A stretch of 42,895 nucleotides of DNA from an uncultured Verrucomicrobiales bacterium (lineage in GTDB: Bacteria > Verrucomicrobiota > Verrucomicrobiia > Limisphaerales > UBA1100). The translations under genes and the position numbers were made by a program. The notes under the pieces are model-generated. The model was not told the DNA's origin and did no database searches. It saw only the letters and a program-made list of their open reading frames with translations. Positions 31,942 to 40,662 of the stretch are shown here, in pieces. Location of the stretch: the NCBI GenBank assembly GCA_913041895.1, contig CAJWKQ010000004.1:1-42895 (forward strand). The letters run 5' to 3'. How positions within the stretch are numbered: position 1 is the first letter of the stretch; every line of letters starts with the position of its first letter.

Positions 31942-33026
31942 TTTGCTGCCCCGACTAGGTCTTTCACGTGCTTTACCCCTTCCTGTTCCATGCGCTTTTT
32001 CAAGCCTCTGACAATGTTCCCTGCAATTGAAGGACCTTCATAAACGAGCCCGGTATAAATCTGTAATAAACTGGCACCTGCGGTGATCTTTTCCCAGGCA
32101 TCGTTGGTATTGAAAATGCCACCTACTCCAATAATGGGTAGGTTGCCTTTGGTGTTACGGTGAATGTGTGAAATAATCTGGGTGCTCCGTTTCCTTAAGG
32201 GTGCTCCGCTCAGTCCGCCATCTTCATTGTAGGCGTTTTGGCATTGTGTATTGCCGGATTCAGGTCGTGTAACGGTCGTGTTGGTAGCGACGATACCGGC
32301 AAGGGAATGGCTGATTGCCAGCTCCAGCACATCGTCGATAGCTTCATCAGTGAGATCAGGTGCGATCTTTATGAAGAGTGTACTGTTGTCGTCATCACTG
32401 CGTAAGGTTTTCAGTATTTTGTCGAGTTCACTCTTGTTTTGCAACTTCCTCAGATTTGGAGTGTTGGGGGAGCTGATATTAACAACAAAGAAATCCGCTA
32501 GATTTTTTAGAACGTTAAAGGAAAATGCATAGTCTTGAGCTGCTTCTTCAATGGGGGTGGTTTTAGATTTTCCAAGATTGATCCCAATGGGGTGTGCTGG
32601 CCATAGGCTCAGCTCACGCCATTGCTGCAACGTTTTGGCCACAGCTTTAGCTCCTGGGTTGTTGAATCCCATACGATTAACAAGGGCGTGATCTTTGATC
32701 GCACGAAACATCCTCGGTGAAGAATTACCTGATTGGGCATGCATTGTTACTCCACCCAGTTCGGTATAACCAAATCCGAGGCGTTCCCACATGGGTACCG
32801 CCATAGCGTATTTGTCCATTCCAGCAGCCAAGCCAATCGGGTTTGGAAATTTAAGTTTGTTGAATTTTACCGGCAAATCGGGCGCCCCGTATATCGTATC
32901 GGTTAGAGTTGGGAATATGGGTAGTCTTCCACATACAGCGAGACCTTTTATGACACGGTTGTGTGCAGCTTCCGATTCCTGCATGAATAGCAGTGGTCGA
33001 AGGCAGTTGCGATAGACCCAACCCAT
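31938..33026 (-). CDS. pyrD: Dihydroorotate dehydrogenase, quinone-linked (class 2)
   Basis: A 362-residue FMN enzyme of pyrimidine synthesis. The N-terminal extension (WVYRNCLRPLLFMQESEAAH) is the membrane-facing helical part of class 2 enzymes. FMN/substrate motifs: GLAAGMDK, MGFNNPGA, NISSPNTPNLRKLQ (with the catalytic Ser of class 2), KIAPDLTDEAI, GLSGAPLRKRST and IGVGGIFNTNDAWEK. It would pass electrons to membrane quinone. ATG at 33026; upstream lies the long spacer before dnaA. It overlaps cmk tail to tail by four bases. Confidence 0.95.
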   Translation of the reverse strand: MGWVYRNCLRPLLFMQESEAAHNRVIKGLAVCGRLPIFPTLTDTIYGAPDLPVKFNKLKFPNPIGLAAGMDKYAMAVPMWERLGFGYTELGGVTMHAQSGNSSPRMFRAIKDHALVNRMGFNNPGAKAVAKTLQQWRELSLWPAHPIGINLGKSKTTPIEEAAQDYAFSFNVLKNLADFFVVNISSPNTPNLRKLQNKSELDKILKTLRSDDDNSTLFIKIAPDLTDEAIDDVLELAISHSLAGIVATNTTVTRPESGNTQCQNAYNEDGGLSGAPLRKRSTQIISHIHRNTKGNLPIIGVGGIFNTNDAWEKITAGASLLQIYTGLVYEGPSIAGNIVRGLKKRMEQEGVKHVKDLVGAAN

Positions 33027-33575
33027 TGGGTCTCTGATATAGAGGGCTTGGTGCGTTAGTGTCGAGCGTACAATTCAATTCATGTCAAAACTAAATCTAA
33101 CAAAAAGATCGAAATTTATTTTTCTAAAAATCAGATTCTCGGTGGACACTCATTGAGAGATTGCTAACATGTGGCCGCAACCTGTTACGCGAATGAGACA
33201 TCATTGTTCCATCAATCAAACCTTCGAACTGAAAAACGAGAAAGTGATTGGGCCTTCGCAGGGTAATAAAAAAATTGTGAATGACAAAATGGATGGGTTT
33301 GCGGTGGAAAGCTTAATGCATGATTCATGCCGACGGAACTATTGTATGATCTCAGTTTAAGCATTGTTAGCTTTAGTGACATTTATATTTAAAATGATTT
33401 TTTTAATAAAAGAATGACTGATGCGGTTGTAGATTGTCTGTCAAGCAGTAAGGAGCTGTGTGAACAATGCGTGAACAAAAGTTAATAGCTTCACGTGGAA
33501 CGGGCATCGGCTTTGCCGTAAACGTTTTCTCGCGCCCCGGCAGTTCTGAGCTTTGCGGCTCTTTGCTTAGACGCG

Positions 33576-33603
33576 TTGCCCTTTGGCGAGTTTTTTGTTT
33601 TTG
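33576..33603 (+). terminator. Terminator-like hairpin upstream of dnaA
   Basis: A 5-bp stem TTGCC/GGCGA (one G-T pair) with loop CTTT is followed by GTTTTTTGTTTTTG. No protein gene ends just before it on the plus strand, so it would end an unannotated small transcript from the dnaA upstream region or be a chance hairpin. Confidence 0.35.
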
Positions 33604-33661
33604 CCTGTGGACATCTAGTCGGTTTTTGCTGACACCCCCTGTAGAAGGGGATTTTGCCTGT
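33599..33661. repeat. 10-bp direct repeat flanking a small hairpin upstream of dnaA
   Basis: TTTTGCCTGT occurs at 33599-33608 and again at 33652-33661, 53 bp apart. Between them is the hairpin CCCCT/AGGGG with loop GTAGA (33636-33650), whose 3' arm runs into ATTTT. The layout is reminiscent of a small RNA with terminator or of regulator sites; no family is recognised. Confidence 0.4.
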
Positions 33662-33742
33662 TAATTTCTGGCAAGCTGGTGCGAGTCCACTAGGACGATA
33701 TTAGAACGAACAATTTAAAACTTTGATGCTTAAACAATAACG

Positions 33743-35089
33743 ATGCAGGCGACTGTCGATAAAATTTGGAACCAAACCACCGATCAAATCCGAACGCTCC
33801 TCAACACTGAGACGTACAATCTGTGGTTTTCCACGGTACAGCCAGTTTCGTTGAATCAGTCTTCTATTACCCTTGAGGTGCCGAATGAGTTTTCGGAAGT
33901 TTGGTTAAAGGATAATTATCTTGAGTTGTTACAGGACGCACTGGCGGCAGCTAGTGGTCGTAAATTGAAAATCAAATTTAAGGTGGCCGAAGGCGGTGCG
34001 GAAGTCTCAGCTCCTGCCAAACTTACGCGAGAGAAGTCTTCCTCCACGAAGAAGGTTAGTGATGGTGATTTGGTTTTTAATCCACGTAACATTTTTGACA
34101 CTTTTGTTGTTGGTAATAATAATAGTTTTGCTCATGCCGCTGCTATGGCTGTGGCTCAGCAACCTGGAAAGGCGTACAATCCACTTTTTTTGTACGGTGG
34201 GACAGGTCTCGGCAAGACTCATCTCTTGCACGCAATAGGTCAACATGTGGTTGGTAGCAAGAAAACTGCTAAGGTGTCCTATGTGTCCTCTGAAAAATTT
34301 ACAAACGAGTACATCGCGGCCATCCAGGAGAATCAGCTCGTGAAATTTAGAAAGAAATATCGTCAGACCGATGTGCTTTTGATCGATGATATACAATTTT
34401 TGGCTGGAAAAGAGCGAATCCAAGAAGAATTCTTCCATACGTTCAACGCCCTGCATGAGGCTCATAAGCAAATTGTGCTCACCTGCGATCGGCCTGCCAG
34501 TGAAATTCAAAACCTTGAGCATCGCCTCGTAAGTCGTTTTGAGTGGGGCTTAGTAACTGATTTACAGCCGCCGGATGTGGAAACCCGGCTTGCTATTCTA
34601 CGGAATAAGGTAAAGACCATGGGTGTTGAGATTCCAGAGGATGTTCTGTCGTTTCTCGCGAATCGGATTCGGACCAATATTCGCCGTCTTGAGGGAGCAC
34701 TTATTCGCGTGGCGTCCTATGCGCACCTTACAGGAAAACAGCTTACCAGTGATGTAGTAGAAAATCTCTTGCGTGAGATTCTTCAGGAAGAGGGTCGTCA
34801 TACTATAACAATTGAGGTGATACAGAAGAAGGTGGCCGAAAAGTTTGATCTGCGTATGGCTGACATGACCAGTAAACGTCGCCCAGAGAACATTGCCTTT
34901 CCAAGGCAGATTGCGATGTTTCTTTCTCGACAGCTCACAGAGCATTCCCTAAGTGCGATTGGGGAGGCATTCGGTGGGCGAGATCACGGGACTGTGCTTC
35001 ATGCGTGTCGATTGGTAAAAGATCGTATGGAGATTGACGCGAATGTTCGCCAGACGGTTCACTATCTTGAGAAGCAATTACTCCGCTAA
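33743..35089 (+). CDS. dnaA: Chromosomal replication initiator protein DnaA
   Basis: A 448-residue DnaA. Domain I is at about 1-80 (WNQTTDQIRTLLNTETYNLW). A short linker replaces the long domain II of many species. Domain III is AAA+: NPLFLYGGTGLGKTHLLHAI (Walker A 152-160), VLLIDDIQFLAGKE (Walker B 211-216), and arginine-rich sensors later. Domain IV binds DnaA boxes: LSAIGEAFGGRDHGTVLHAC, where the usual DHTTV is DHGTV. Domain IV ends the protein with VHYLEKQLLR. ATG at 33743 sits after a long AT-rich leader. It has its own strong downstream terminator and is not followed by dnaN here. Confidence 0.97.
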   Translation: MQATVDKIWNQTTDQIRTLLNTETYNLWFSTVQPVSLNQSSITLEVPNEFSEVWLKDNYLELLQDALAAASGRKLKIKFKVAEGGAEVSAPAKLTREKSSSTKKVSDGDLVFNPRNIFDTFVVGNNNSFAHAAAMAVAQQPGKAYNPLFLYGGTGLGKTHLLHAIGQHVVGSKKTAKVSYVSSEKFTNEYIAAIQENQLVKFRKKYRQTDVLLIDDIQFLAGKERIQEEFFHTFNALHEAHKQIVLTCDRPASEIQNLEHRLVSRFEWGLVTDLQPPDVETRLAILRNKVKTMGVEIPEDVLSFLANRIRTNIRRLEGALIRVASYAHLTGKQLTSDVVENLLREILQEEGRHTITIEVIQKKVAEKFDLRMADMTSKRRPENIAFPRQIAMFLSRQLTEHSLSAIGEAFGGRDHGTVLHACRLVKDRMEIDANVRQTVHYLEKQLLR

Positions 35090-35111
35090 CATTCGAGGGT
35101 TTGTAATTGTA

Positions 35112-35143
35112 TAAAAAGGCTGAGTCTACCTCAGCCTTTTTTT
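35112..35143. terminator. Bidirectional terminator shared by dnaA and the aminotransferase
   Basis: A 12-bp stem AAAAAGGCTGAG / CTCAGCCTTTTT with loop TCTAC and T-runs on both strands. It lies 23 bp after the dnaA stop. The TGA stop of the minus-strand aminotransferase (35131-35133) is inside the 3' arm, so that gene's last codons are part of the terminator. Confidence 0.9.
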
Positions 35144-36315
35144 GTATTGCAGACGAACCGCTTGATGCGTTCGAGAGCCTGTTCAATTTGGTCGAAGCCT
35201 GCTGCGAAACAGCAACGCAGGAAACCTTCCCCGCAATCGCCAAAAGCCGTGCCGGGTACAGCTGCGACATTTTCAGTCTCCAGAAGTTGCGTGGCGAAAG
35301 TGTTGGCATCGAGACCTGTCGATTGAATGCTTGGGAATGCATAAAAAGATCCACGAGGTAAATGACACTCCAATCCTATATCGTTTAAGGCACTCACCAT
35401 GAGGTTGCGGCGTTGTCGATATTCTTCACGCATATCAAGCATTGGCTCCTCGCCATTGCGTAGGGCTTCGAGTGCTGCTTCTTGGCTGACAATGCTGGCA
35501 CAAAGCATCGAGTATTGGTGGATGCGTGTCATAGCTCCAATTAAGGGCTGTGGGCCGCAGCTAAAACCAATGCGGAATCCTGTCATTGCGTAGGCCTTTG
35601 AGAAACCGTGCAATAATATTGTTCGTTCCTGCATGCCGGGTAGGCTGGCTATACTCACATGTTCACCTTCGAAGGTGAGCTCCGCATAAATTTCGTCAGT
35701 TATAACGACAAGGTTGTGTTTGATAACGAGATTGGCGATTGCCTGTAATTCCTCACGAATCATTGTGCCACCCGTGGGATTGGTGGGGAAATTCAGGATT
35801 AGGATCTTGCTTTTCTCTGTGATAGCTTTCTCTATGGCTTTGGCTGTTACGCTAAATTCGGTTTTGGCGCTGCATTCCACAGCTACTGGTACGCCATGTG
35901 CAAGAGCGATTGAGGGGGAATAGCTCACATAACAGGGTTCATGATATATGACTTCATCGCCTGGATTGATTATAGCACGTAGAGCAAGATCCAAGGCTTC
36001 ACTGACTCCTACAGTAATGAGAATCTCGTCCTTCGGTTCGTAAAAGGGACCAAACTGCTTGGCGGTATACTCACTAATGGCCTCACGTAGTTTTAGTAGT
36101 CCCAGATTGGAGGTATAGCTTGTTTTGCCTCGTTCAAGTGCATAAATGGCTGATTCTCTTATGTGCCAAGGTGTAGTGAAGTCTGGTTCTCCCACCCCCA
36201 GCGAGATCACGTCAGGACGCCCTTGCACAAGCTCAAAGAATTCTCGGATGCCTGAAGGCGGAATGGCTACCACATGGCTGGCAATCTGATCAGAAATGAG
36301 GTTGGAATTAGGCAT
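35131..36315 (-). CDS. Class I PLP-dependent aminotransferase (aspartate aminotransferase-like)
   Basis: A 394-residue fold-type I aminotransferase. Near the N-terminus is ISLGVGEPDFTTPWHIRE; the substrate loop TSYTSNLGLLKLREAISEY follows; FPTNPTGG binds the cofactor; the PLP Lys is in LHGFSKAYAMTGFRIGF (SKxxxMTGxR). These fit the aspartate/aromatic aminotransferase subgroup I-gamma. ATG at 36315 is used; an in-frame TTG 12 codons upstream is unlikely. It follows clpX by 57 bp on the same strand and may be in the clpP-clpX unit. The amino acid substrate cannot be fixed; it could serve the last step of tyrosine or phenylalanine synthesis, but no evidence ties it to that. Confidence 0.9.
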   Translation of the reverse strand: MPNSNLISDQIASHVVAIPPSGIREFFELVQGRPDVISLGVGEPDFTTPWHIRESAIYALERGKTSYTSNLGLLKLREAISEYTAKQFGPFYEPKDEILITVGVSEALDLALRAIINPGDEVIYHEPCYVSYSPSIALAHGVPVAVECSAKTEFSVTAKAIEKAITEKSKILILNFPTNPTGGTMIREELQAIANLVIKHNLVVITDEIYAELTFEGEHVSIASLPGMQERTILLHGFSKAYAMTGFRIGFSCGPQPLIGAMTRIHQYSMLCASIVSQEAALEALRNGEEPMLDMREEYRQRRNLMVSALNDIGLECHLPRGSFYAFPSIQSTGLDANTFATQLLETENVAAVPGTAFGDCGEGFLRCCFAAGFDQIEQALERIKRFVCNTKKG

Positions 36316-36372
36316 ATAGATGGAACGGAAAACGTTAGTCCTTTTGGCCAAGGAATTTAGGCCTCGGGAGGT

Positions 36373-37653
36373 TTAGGCGGCGGCCTGCTTTGGTTTCCGT
36401 CGAATTACGGGCTTACTCTTACCCTGTACAGCGCCCCGCGTAATTTTTACTGACTCTATATCGTTGGTGCCGGGTATTTCATACATCAAATCAAGCATCA
36501 AGCGTTCGAGTTGGCCTCGTAGCGCTCGTGCACCGGTACCTTTTTTAATAGCCTGTTTGGCAAGTTCTTGGAGAGCATCACGAGTGAATTCCAGCATTAC
36601 TCCTTCCAGATAAAGCAGCTTTTGATACTGTTTTGTGAGCGCATTTTTTGTAGCAGTAAGGATGGTTACAAGCTGAGCTTCGGTCAGTTCTTCTAGTGCA
36701 GTGATCATTGGTAGGCGACCGATGAATTCAGGGATAAATCCATAATTAAGTAAATCCTCTGGTTCCACGTATTCAAGGGCTTTACGGCCTTTGTGCATGG
36801 CTTGAATTTGCTCTTCCTGCGCCCCAAATCCAAGTACATGGTTGCCCAGTCGGCGCTGGATGACCTTGTCTAGATCCACAAACGCGCCCCCACAAATAAA
36901 TAGAATGTTTCGAGTGTCCACACGGATATATTCTTGCTGAGGGTGTTTTCGGCCTCCCTGCGGGGGAACGCTGCAAACAGTACCTTCGAGAATTTTCAGC
37001 AAGGCCTGCTGGACGCCTTCACCAGAGACATCGCGTGTAATGGACACATTTTCGGTGCGTCTTGTGATCTTGTCGATTTCATCAATATAAATGATCCCTA
37101 CCTCCGCGCGTTTTACATCATAATCAGCTGACTGTAATAGACGTAGAATGATATTCTCCACATCTTCTCCAACATAACCTGCTTCAGTTAGTGTGGTGGC
37201 ATCAGCAATGGCAAAGGGGACATCTAGGATAGTGGCTAAGGTGCGGGCAAGTAGTGTTTTTCCCGTGCCAGTGGAGCCGATAAGCATGATGTTGGTCTTC
37301 TCAATTTCTACTCCCGCATGTGGGGTCTCTGCTGATTGAGTTTCTGCTGTGGCGGTCTCATGCAAGATTCTCTTGTAATGGTTGTGTACTGCGACCGCTA
37401 AGGTTTTCTTAGCGGCTTCTTGGCCGATACAGTGAACGTCTAGCGCATTTTTTATCTCAGTGGGTTGTTTAACCGTGAGAGTCGGAGTTGAGCCTGTCGG
37501 CTTTTCTTCAGCCAGTTCCTTGTCGAGCACCTGCTTGAAAGTATCAATGCAGCCATCACATATGTACACACCCGGTCCGGACACTAACTTGCGAACCTCA
37601 GCATGTGATTTGCCGCAAAAGCTGCATAGAGTCAAATTGCGCGGACGAGCCAT
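36373..37653 (-). CDS. clpX: ATP-dependent Clp protease ATP-binding subunit ClpX
   Basis: A 426-residue AAA+ unfoldase that feeds substrates to ClpP. The N-terminal zinc domain has four Cys (Cys10, 13, 32, 35: CSFC and CDGC). Walker A is [17 protein letters not shown], the pore loop GYVGED, Walker [14 protein letters not shown], and the ClpP-docking type loop lies in the LGFGAQ region ([10 protein letters not shown]). The C-terminus is basic ([15 protein letters not shown]). It starts 3 bp after the clpP stop, the usual order clpP-clpX. Confidence 0.97.
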   Translation of the reverse strand: MARPRNLTLCSFCGKSHAEVRKLVSGPGVYICDGCIDTFKQVLDKELAEEKPTGSTPTLTVKQPTEIKNALDVHCIGQEAAKKTLAVAVHNHYKRILHETATAETQSAETPHAGVEIEKTNIMLIGSTGTGKTLLARTLATILDVPFAIADATTLTEAGYVGEDVENIILRLLQSADYDVKRAEVGIIYIDEIDKITRRTENVSITRDVSGEGVQQALLKILEGTVCSVPPQGGRKHPQQEYIRVDTRNILFICGGAFVDLDKVIQRRLGNHVLGFGAQEEQIQAMHKGRKALEYVEPEDLLNYGFIPEFIGRLPMITALEELTEAQLVTILTATKNALTKQYQKLLYLEGVMLEFTRDALQELAKQAIKKGTGARALRGQLERLMLDLMYEIPGTNDIESVKITRGAVQGKSKPVIRRKPKQAAA

Positions 37654-37656
37654 GAT

Positions 37657-38307
37657 CTATTTTTCGTTCACTGAACTTTTATCGGGCAGGGTTTTTACAT
37701 CCTTACGTGAAGCGACCACTTCGTCTACTAAGCCAAAGTCTTTAGCCTCTTCGGCTGTGAGAAAATTATCACGTTCGCATGCCTCGAAAACCTCATCGTA
37801 AGACTTGCCCGTATGTTTTGAGAGGATGTTTGTGAGGGTCTTTTTCAAATCGAGCATATGTTTTACATGAATTTCCATATCGGTTGCCTGCCCCTGAGCA
37901 CCACCTAGCACCTGATGAATCATAATGTTTGCGTGAGGCAGTGCAAAGCGTTTGCCTGACGTTCCCCCACTTAAAAGGACTGCTCCCATGCTGGCGGCCT
38001 GTCCAATACAATATGTGTTCACATCGCAGGTAAGAAACTGCATTGTGTCATAAATTGCCAGTCCGGCAGTAACATGACCTCCGGGAGAGTTAATATATAT
38101 GTGAATGTCCTTTTTTGGGTCACTCATCTGTAAAAAAAGCATTTGGGCAATGACTGTGTTGGCCACTGCATCATCGATTGCGGTACCGAGGAATATGATA
38201 CGGTCAACCAGGAGGCGCGAGTAAATGTCATAGCCTCGTTCGCCACGACTGGTTTGCTCCACCACATGTGGGATCAAATAATTGTTCTGAATTTTGTTGT
38301 CTGCCAT
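37657..38307 (-). CDS. clpP: ATP-dependent Clp protease proteolytic subunit ClpP
   Basis: A 216-residue serine peptidase of the ClpP tetradecamer. The catalytic triad can be read: Ser106 in [11 protein letters not shown], His131 in MIHQVLGG and Asp180 in [11 protein letters not shown]. The start region ([20 protein letters not shown]) matches the processed N-terminus of family members, with little or no propeptide. [19 protein letters not shown] is the oxyanion region. ATG at 38307; the gene upstream on this strand is rnc (58-bp spacer). tig, often placed before clpP, is not here. Confidence 0.97.
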   Translation of the reverse strand: MADNKIQNNYLIPHVVEQTSRGERGYDIYSRLLVDRIIFLGTAIDDAVANTVIAQMLFLQMSDPKKDIHIYINSPGGHVTAGLAIYDTMQFLTCDVNTYCIGQAASMGAVLLSGGTSGKRFALPHANIMIHQVLGGAQGQATDMEIHVKHMLDLKKTLTNILSKHTGKSYDEVFEACERDNFLTAEEAKDFGLVDEVVASRKDVKTLPDKSSVNEK

Positions 38308-38365
38308 GATATAAGAACGCGGTGAACCTACGAAAACCGCTTCGATGGGTCAATTTCAAAGGGGT

Positions 38366-39064
38366 TTATGCTTTGCCTTTGGAGCGAAGAGCTTCAATCG
38401 CAGTAGTTGCTGCATTCATTTCAGCCTCTTTTTTACTTTTGCCGGTTCCACGTGCAAGCTCACTGCCGCTGTGTCGTACACTACATAAAAATGACCGGTT
38501 GTGGTCTGGGCCATCAGTTTCGAGAAGCCGGTATTCTGGCGCTACAGAACTTTTACTTTGCAGAATTTCCTGGAGTTCACCCTTTGGGTTTCCACAATGT
38601 GGATTTGTGTCTGCGCCGTCAATTTGATCAGCAAATTGTGTGCGGATGAATTTTTTTACCTGGTTTAGGCCGCCGTCTAGATAGATGGCTCCAACCAGAG
38701 CTTCAAAGGCATCAGCCAATGCTGAAGGGCGATTACGCCCTCCTGAGCGTTCTTCGCCACGACTCAAACATAGCTCATTGCCTAGTTTAAGTACCGTTGC
38801 TCGTTGAGCCAGTGCCTCACGATTGACTAGGAGAGCGCGTAGCTTGGAAAGTGATCCTTCATCATGATCAGGAAAGCGCTGGTAAAGTTCGGCACTGATA
38901 AATAGTTGCAATACGGCGTCTCCGAGAAATTCGAGCCTTTGATTGGTTGCCAGTTTTTTATTACGCTCATGACTGGCTGAAGGGTGTGTTAATGCCAATT
39001 CCAAGAGCTCGCCTCGTTTGAAGGTGTAGTCGATTCGTGTCTGCAGTGGACCCCGTGTGTCCAT
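38366..39064 (-). CDS. rnc: Ribonuclease III
   Basis: A 232-residue double-strand-specific RNase acting in rRNA processing and mRNA decay. The catalytic signature is NQRLEFLGDAVLQLFISAEL (41-60) with Glu45 and Asp49; the second acidic pair is Asp118 and Glu121 in ALADAFEALVGAIYLDGG. The C-terminal double-stranded RNA-binding domain is at about 160-230 (KGELQEILQSK, then GTGKSKKEAEMNAATTAIEA). ATG at 39064, 7 bp after the end of the preceding Cys-motif gene, with which it is probably co-transcribed. Confidence 0.96.
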   Translation of the reverse strand: MDTRGPLQTRIDYTFKRGELLELALTHPSASHERNKKLATNQRLEFLGDAVLQLFISAELYQRFPDHDEGSLSKLRALLVNREALAQRATVLKLGNELCLSRGEERSGGRNRPSALADAFEALVGAIYLDGGLNQVKKFIRTQFADQIDGADTNPHCGNPKGELQEILQSKSSVAPEYRLLETDGPDHNRSFLCSVRHSGSELARGTGKSKKEAEMNAATTAIEALRSKGKA

Positions 39065-39071
39065 GGAATTC

Positions 39072-39713
39072 TCAAGCTACTGATTGGGAAACTGTTGTTT
39101 CCATCTCGTCTTTGCTTTCGTTGGAGGGGGACACAGCACCCTCGATATTTTCATAGGCTTCCCCTTCAGGTTCTGAGATCTGGGGGGGCCATGGCACCCC
39201 TTTCTCTGGCAGGCCGTATTCTAACAATGCGGCAACTTCAATTTGAACCTGCTCCAGTTGCTCCATCTTCAGATTCGGATCGGGAATGGTAAAGATATCG
39301 CCGGTTTTGCTCACTTCGTAAACAAATATCCGCCCGCCATCATCTTTGAGTTGATCCTTCACCTTAAGCACTCGTTTGCGCTCCAGCATTACTGCGAGAA
39401 TGTAACTTGCCTCGCGCCAGCGAGAATCGTCTGTTTTCAAGAGCTTCCGAAGCAAGCTTTCAGCGTTGTCCTTTTGGATTGCTTCAGGTGGCGCGGGCGG
39501 AGGTGCCTCATAAGTACCCTGCCAATGTGAAATATATCCTTTACGATCAGTTGCACCCTCAGATGCATTGATCCAGCAGGGCTCACAGATGTCATGGCGA
39601 ATATATTCGTTGTTTTCATAGCCCAGTACAGTGTGATAGCCAGTCTTGTCTTCAAAAGGTTTCTGGCAGGTGTGGCACTGATGCCCGCGGGATTGGATAT
39701 TCCAGTCGTTCAA
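39072..39713 (-). CDS. Uncharacterised protein with two-CxxC zinc-ribbon-like N-terminus
   Basis: A 213-residue protein I do not recognise. The N-terminal ~50 residues carry CHTC and CEPC about 30 residues apart (QCHTCQKPFEDKTGYHTV, then ICEPCW), a likely zinc-binding knuckle. The middle has a helical segment (ESLLRKLLKTDDSRWREASY) and a beta-rich stretch (GGRIFVYEVSKTGDIFTIPD); the C-terminus is acidic. The start is TTG at 39713, supported by AAGGA six bases upstream; no ATG is present in the first 40 codons. It is 7 bp before rnc, so a link to RNA handling or translation is possible but unproven. Confidence 0.78.
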   Translation of the reverse strand: MNDWNIQSRGHQCHTCQKPFEDKTGYHTVLGYENNEYIRHDICEPCWINASEGATDRKGYISHWQGTYEAPPPAPPEAIQKDNAESLLRKLLKTDDSRWREASYILAVMLERKRVLKVKDQLKDDGGRIFVYEVSKTGDIFTIPDPNLKMEQLEQVQIEVAALLEYGLPEKGVPWPPQISEPEGEAYENIEGAVSPSNESKDEMETTVSQSVA

Positions 39714-39792
39714 AGGTTGTCCTTCTTCTGCGATTGATCAAACACTTCTACAGAAGGTCATACAACGCGGACTTGTTCGCACTGGCTAGAAT

Positions 39793-40662
39793 TTACTCTG
39801 GTTTGTTATCGATAATCTCGACCCACTTTTCATTATAAATAGGACGGGAGATGTCTCCTCCGCTTACATTAATCAGGCTTGCCTCAGGTGTTAGGTAAAC
39901 AAAATATTCATCAATAATGCATCTTAGAGGCGAATCACAGGTATTGAGAATCTGAATAATTAGATTATGTGCTGTGTGTGTTTTTTTATTTGGCCAATTA
40001 CGAATACGAAAGAGTTCAACGCGGTCTTTTCTTTGTGGGGGTTGCCAACGCGGAATGGGGTTAAGAGGCAGTCCAGTAACCGGATCAATGGCTGCGCCAA
40101 TTGGCCCTACCCAAATTGGCTCACCGGTGTTTGGATCTATGGGTCGTCTGTCTGAGCCTGCTAGTGCTCCGGGCGGGGGCAATGGGATTTGAGAGGTTTC
40201 TGAGCCGTTAGGAACATTCGGAAGGCCGGTATTTGGATCGATCACCTGAGGTGCTCCTCCGGACGGTCGGGATGGAGGGACCAGTTGTGTATTAGCTTTA
40301 GCAGGATCAACAGTGGGCTCTTTAACCGGAATGGCAAAAGTAAATTTTGGCAGTTTTTTATTTCCAGTTTCACTGATTGCTTTATTCAGCACCTCAACCA
40401 CTTCCTCTAGAGTGAAGCTGTTTAAGTTTCCAACAGTAATCTTGCTACGCTCAAGAGCTTGGGCACTTAACTTTCCTCTGATGGTTGTTGCCAATCGGTT
40501 TTCAAGGGTTCTTTGCAGTCGCCAAGTTTTACCGGTTTGTGTATCGAGCCTCACGTGGAGCAGGGTGCCATCGTTTTGAATTAGACTGCGTAATTGGTAG
40601 CGCGGTTCTGCAGCGTGCATAGTCGCTATCAGCGACAAGCTTACCCATACAAGAGTCCTCAT
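39793..40662 (-). CDS. Secreted protein with three DPxTG repeats, function unknown
   Basis: A 289-residue protein with a signal peptide (MRTLVWVSLSLIATMHAAEP). After the signal comes LIQNDGTLLHVRLDTQTGKTWRLQ, a bacterial motif often seen in small secreted beta domains. The centre is Pro-rich and holds three copies of an eight-residue motif: IDPNTGLP (141-148), IDPNTGEP (175-182) and IDPVTGLP (192-199). The C-terminal 80 residues look like a compact domain with two Cys (NTCDSPLRCIIDEYFVYLTP). The ATG at 40662 gives the signal peptide; an upstream in-frame codon adds 14 residues. It is alone on its strand between spacers. No family assignment is possible. Confidence 0.75.
   Translation of the reverse strand: MRTLVWVSLSLIATMHAAEPRYQLRSLIQNDGTLLHVRLDTQTGKTWRLQRTLENRLATTIRGKLSAQALERSKITVGNLNSFTLEEVVEVLNKAISETGNKKLPKFTFAIPVKEPTVDPAKANTQLVPPSRPSGGAPQVIDPNTGLPNVPNGSETSQIPLPPPGALAGSDRRPIDPNTGEPIWVGPIGAAIDPVTGLPLNPIPRWQPPQRKDRVELFRIRNWPNKKTHTAHNLIIQILNTCDSPLRCIIDEYFVYLTPEASLINVSGGDISRPIYNEKWVEIIDNKPE

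Larger units (their letters stand above)
33027..33742. other. 716-bp gene-free region upstream of dnaA; origin or regulatory DNA possible
   Basis: The spacer between divergent pyrD and dnaA is the longest non-coding stretch here. It holds an AT-rich block at 33381-33412 (31 of 32 bases A/T), then two near-identical sites 11 bp apart, TGTGAACAA (33459-33467) and CGTGAACAA (33470-33478). Read on the other strand these are TTGTTCACA/G, two or three changes from the DnaA box TTATCCACA. A further loose match, TGTGGACAT, is at 33606-33614. Hairpins with T-rich tails lie at about 33576-33603 and 33636-33655. This fits a dnaA control region or a weak origin candidate; box density is too low to call oriC. 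Short ORFs inside show no coding features. Confidence 0.35.

Noticed and set aside
33169-33360. Short ORF of 63 codons upstream of dnaA
   Set aside because: No Shine-Dalgarno, no recognisable domain, biased toward odd residues; lies in a likely regulatory spacer.
33467-33664. Short ORF of 65 codons upstream of dnaA
   Set aside because: Covers hairpins and T-runs; the predicted peptide looks random. Structure at the RNA level explains the sequence better.
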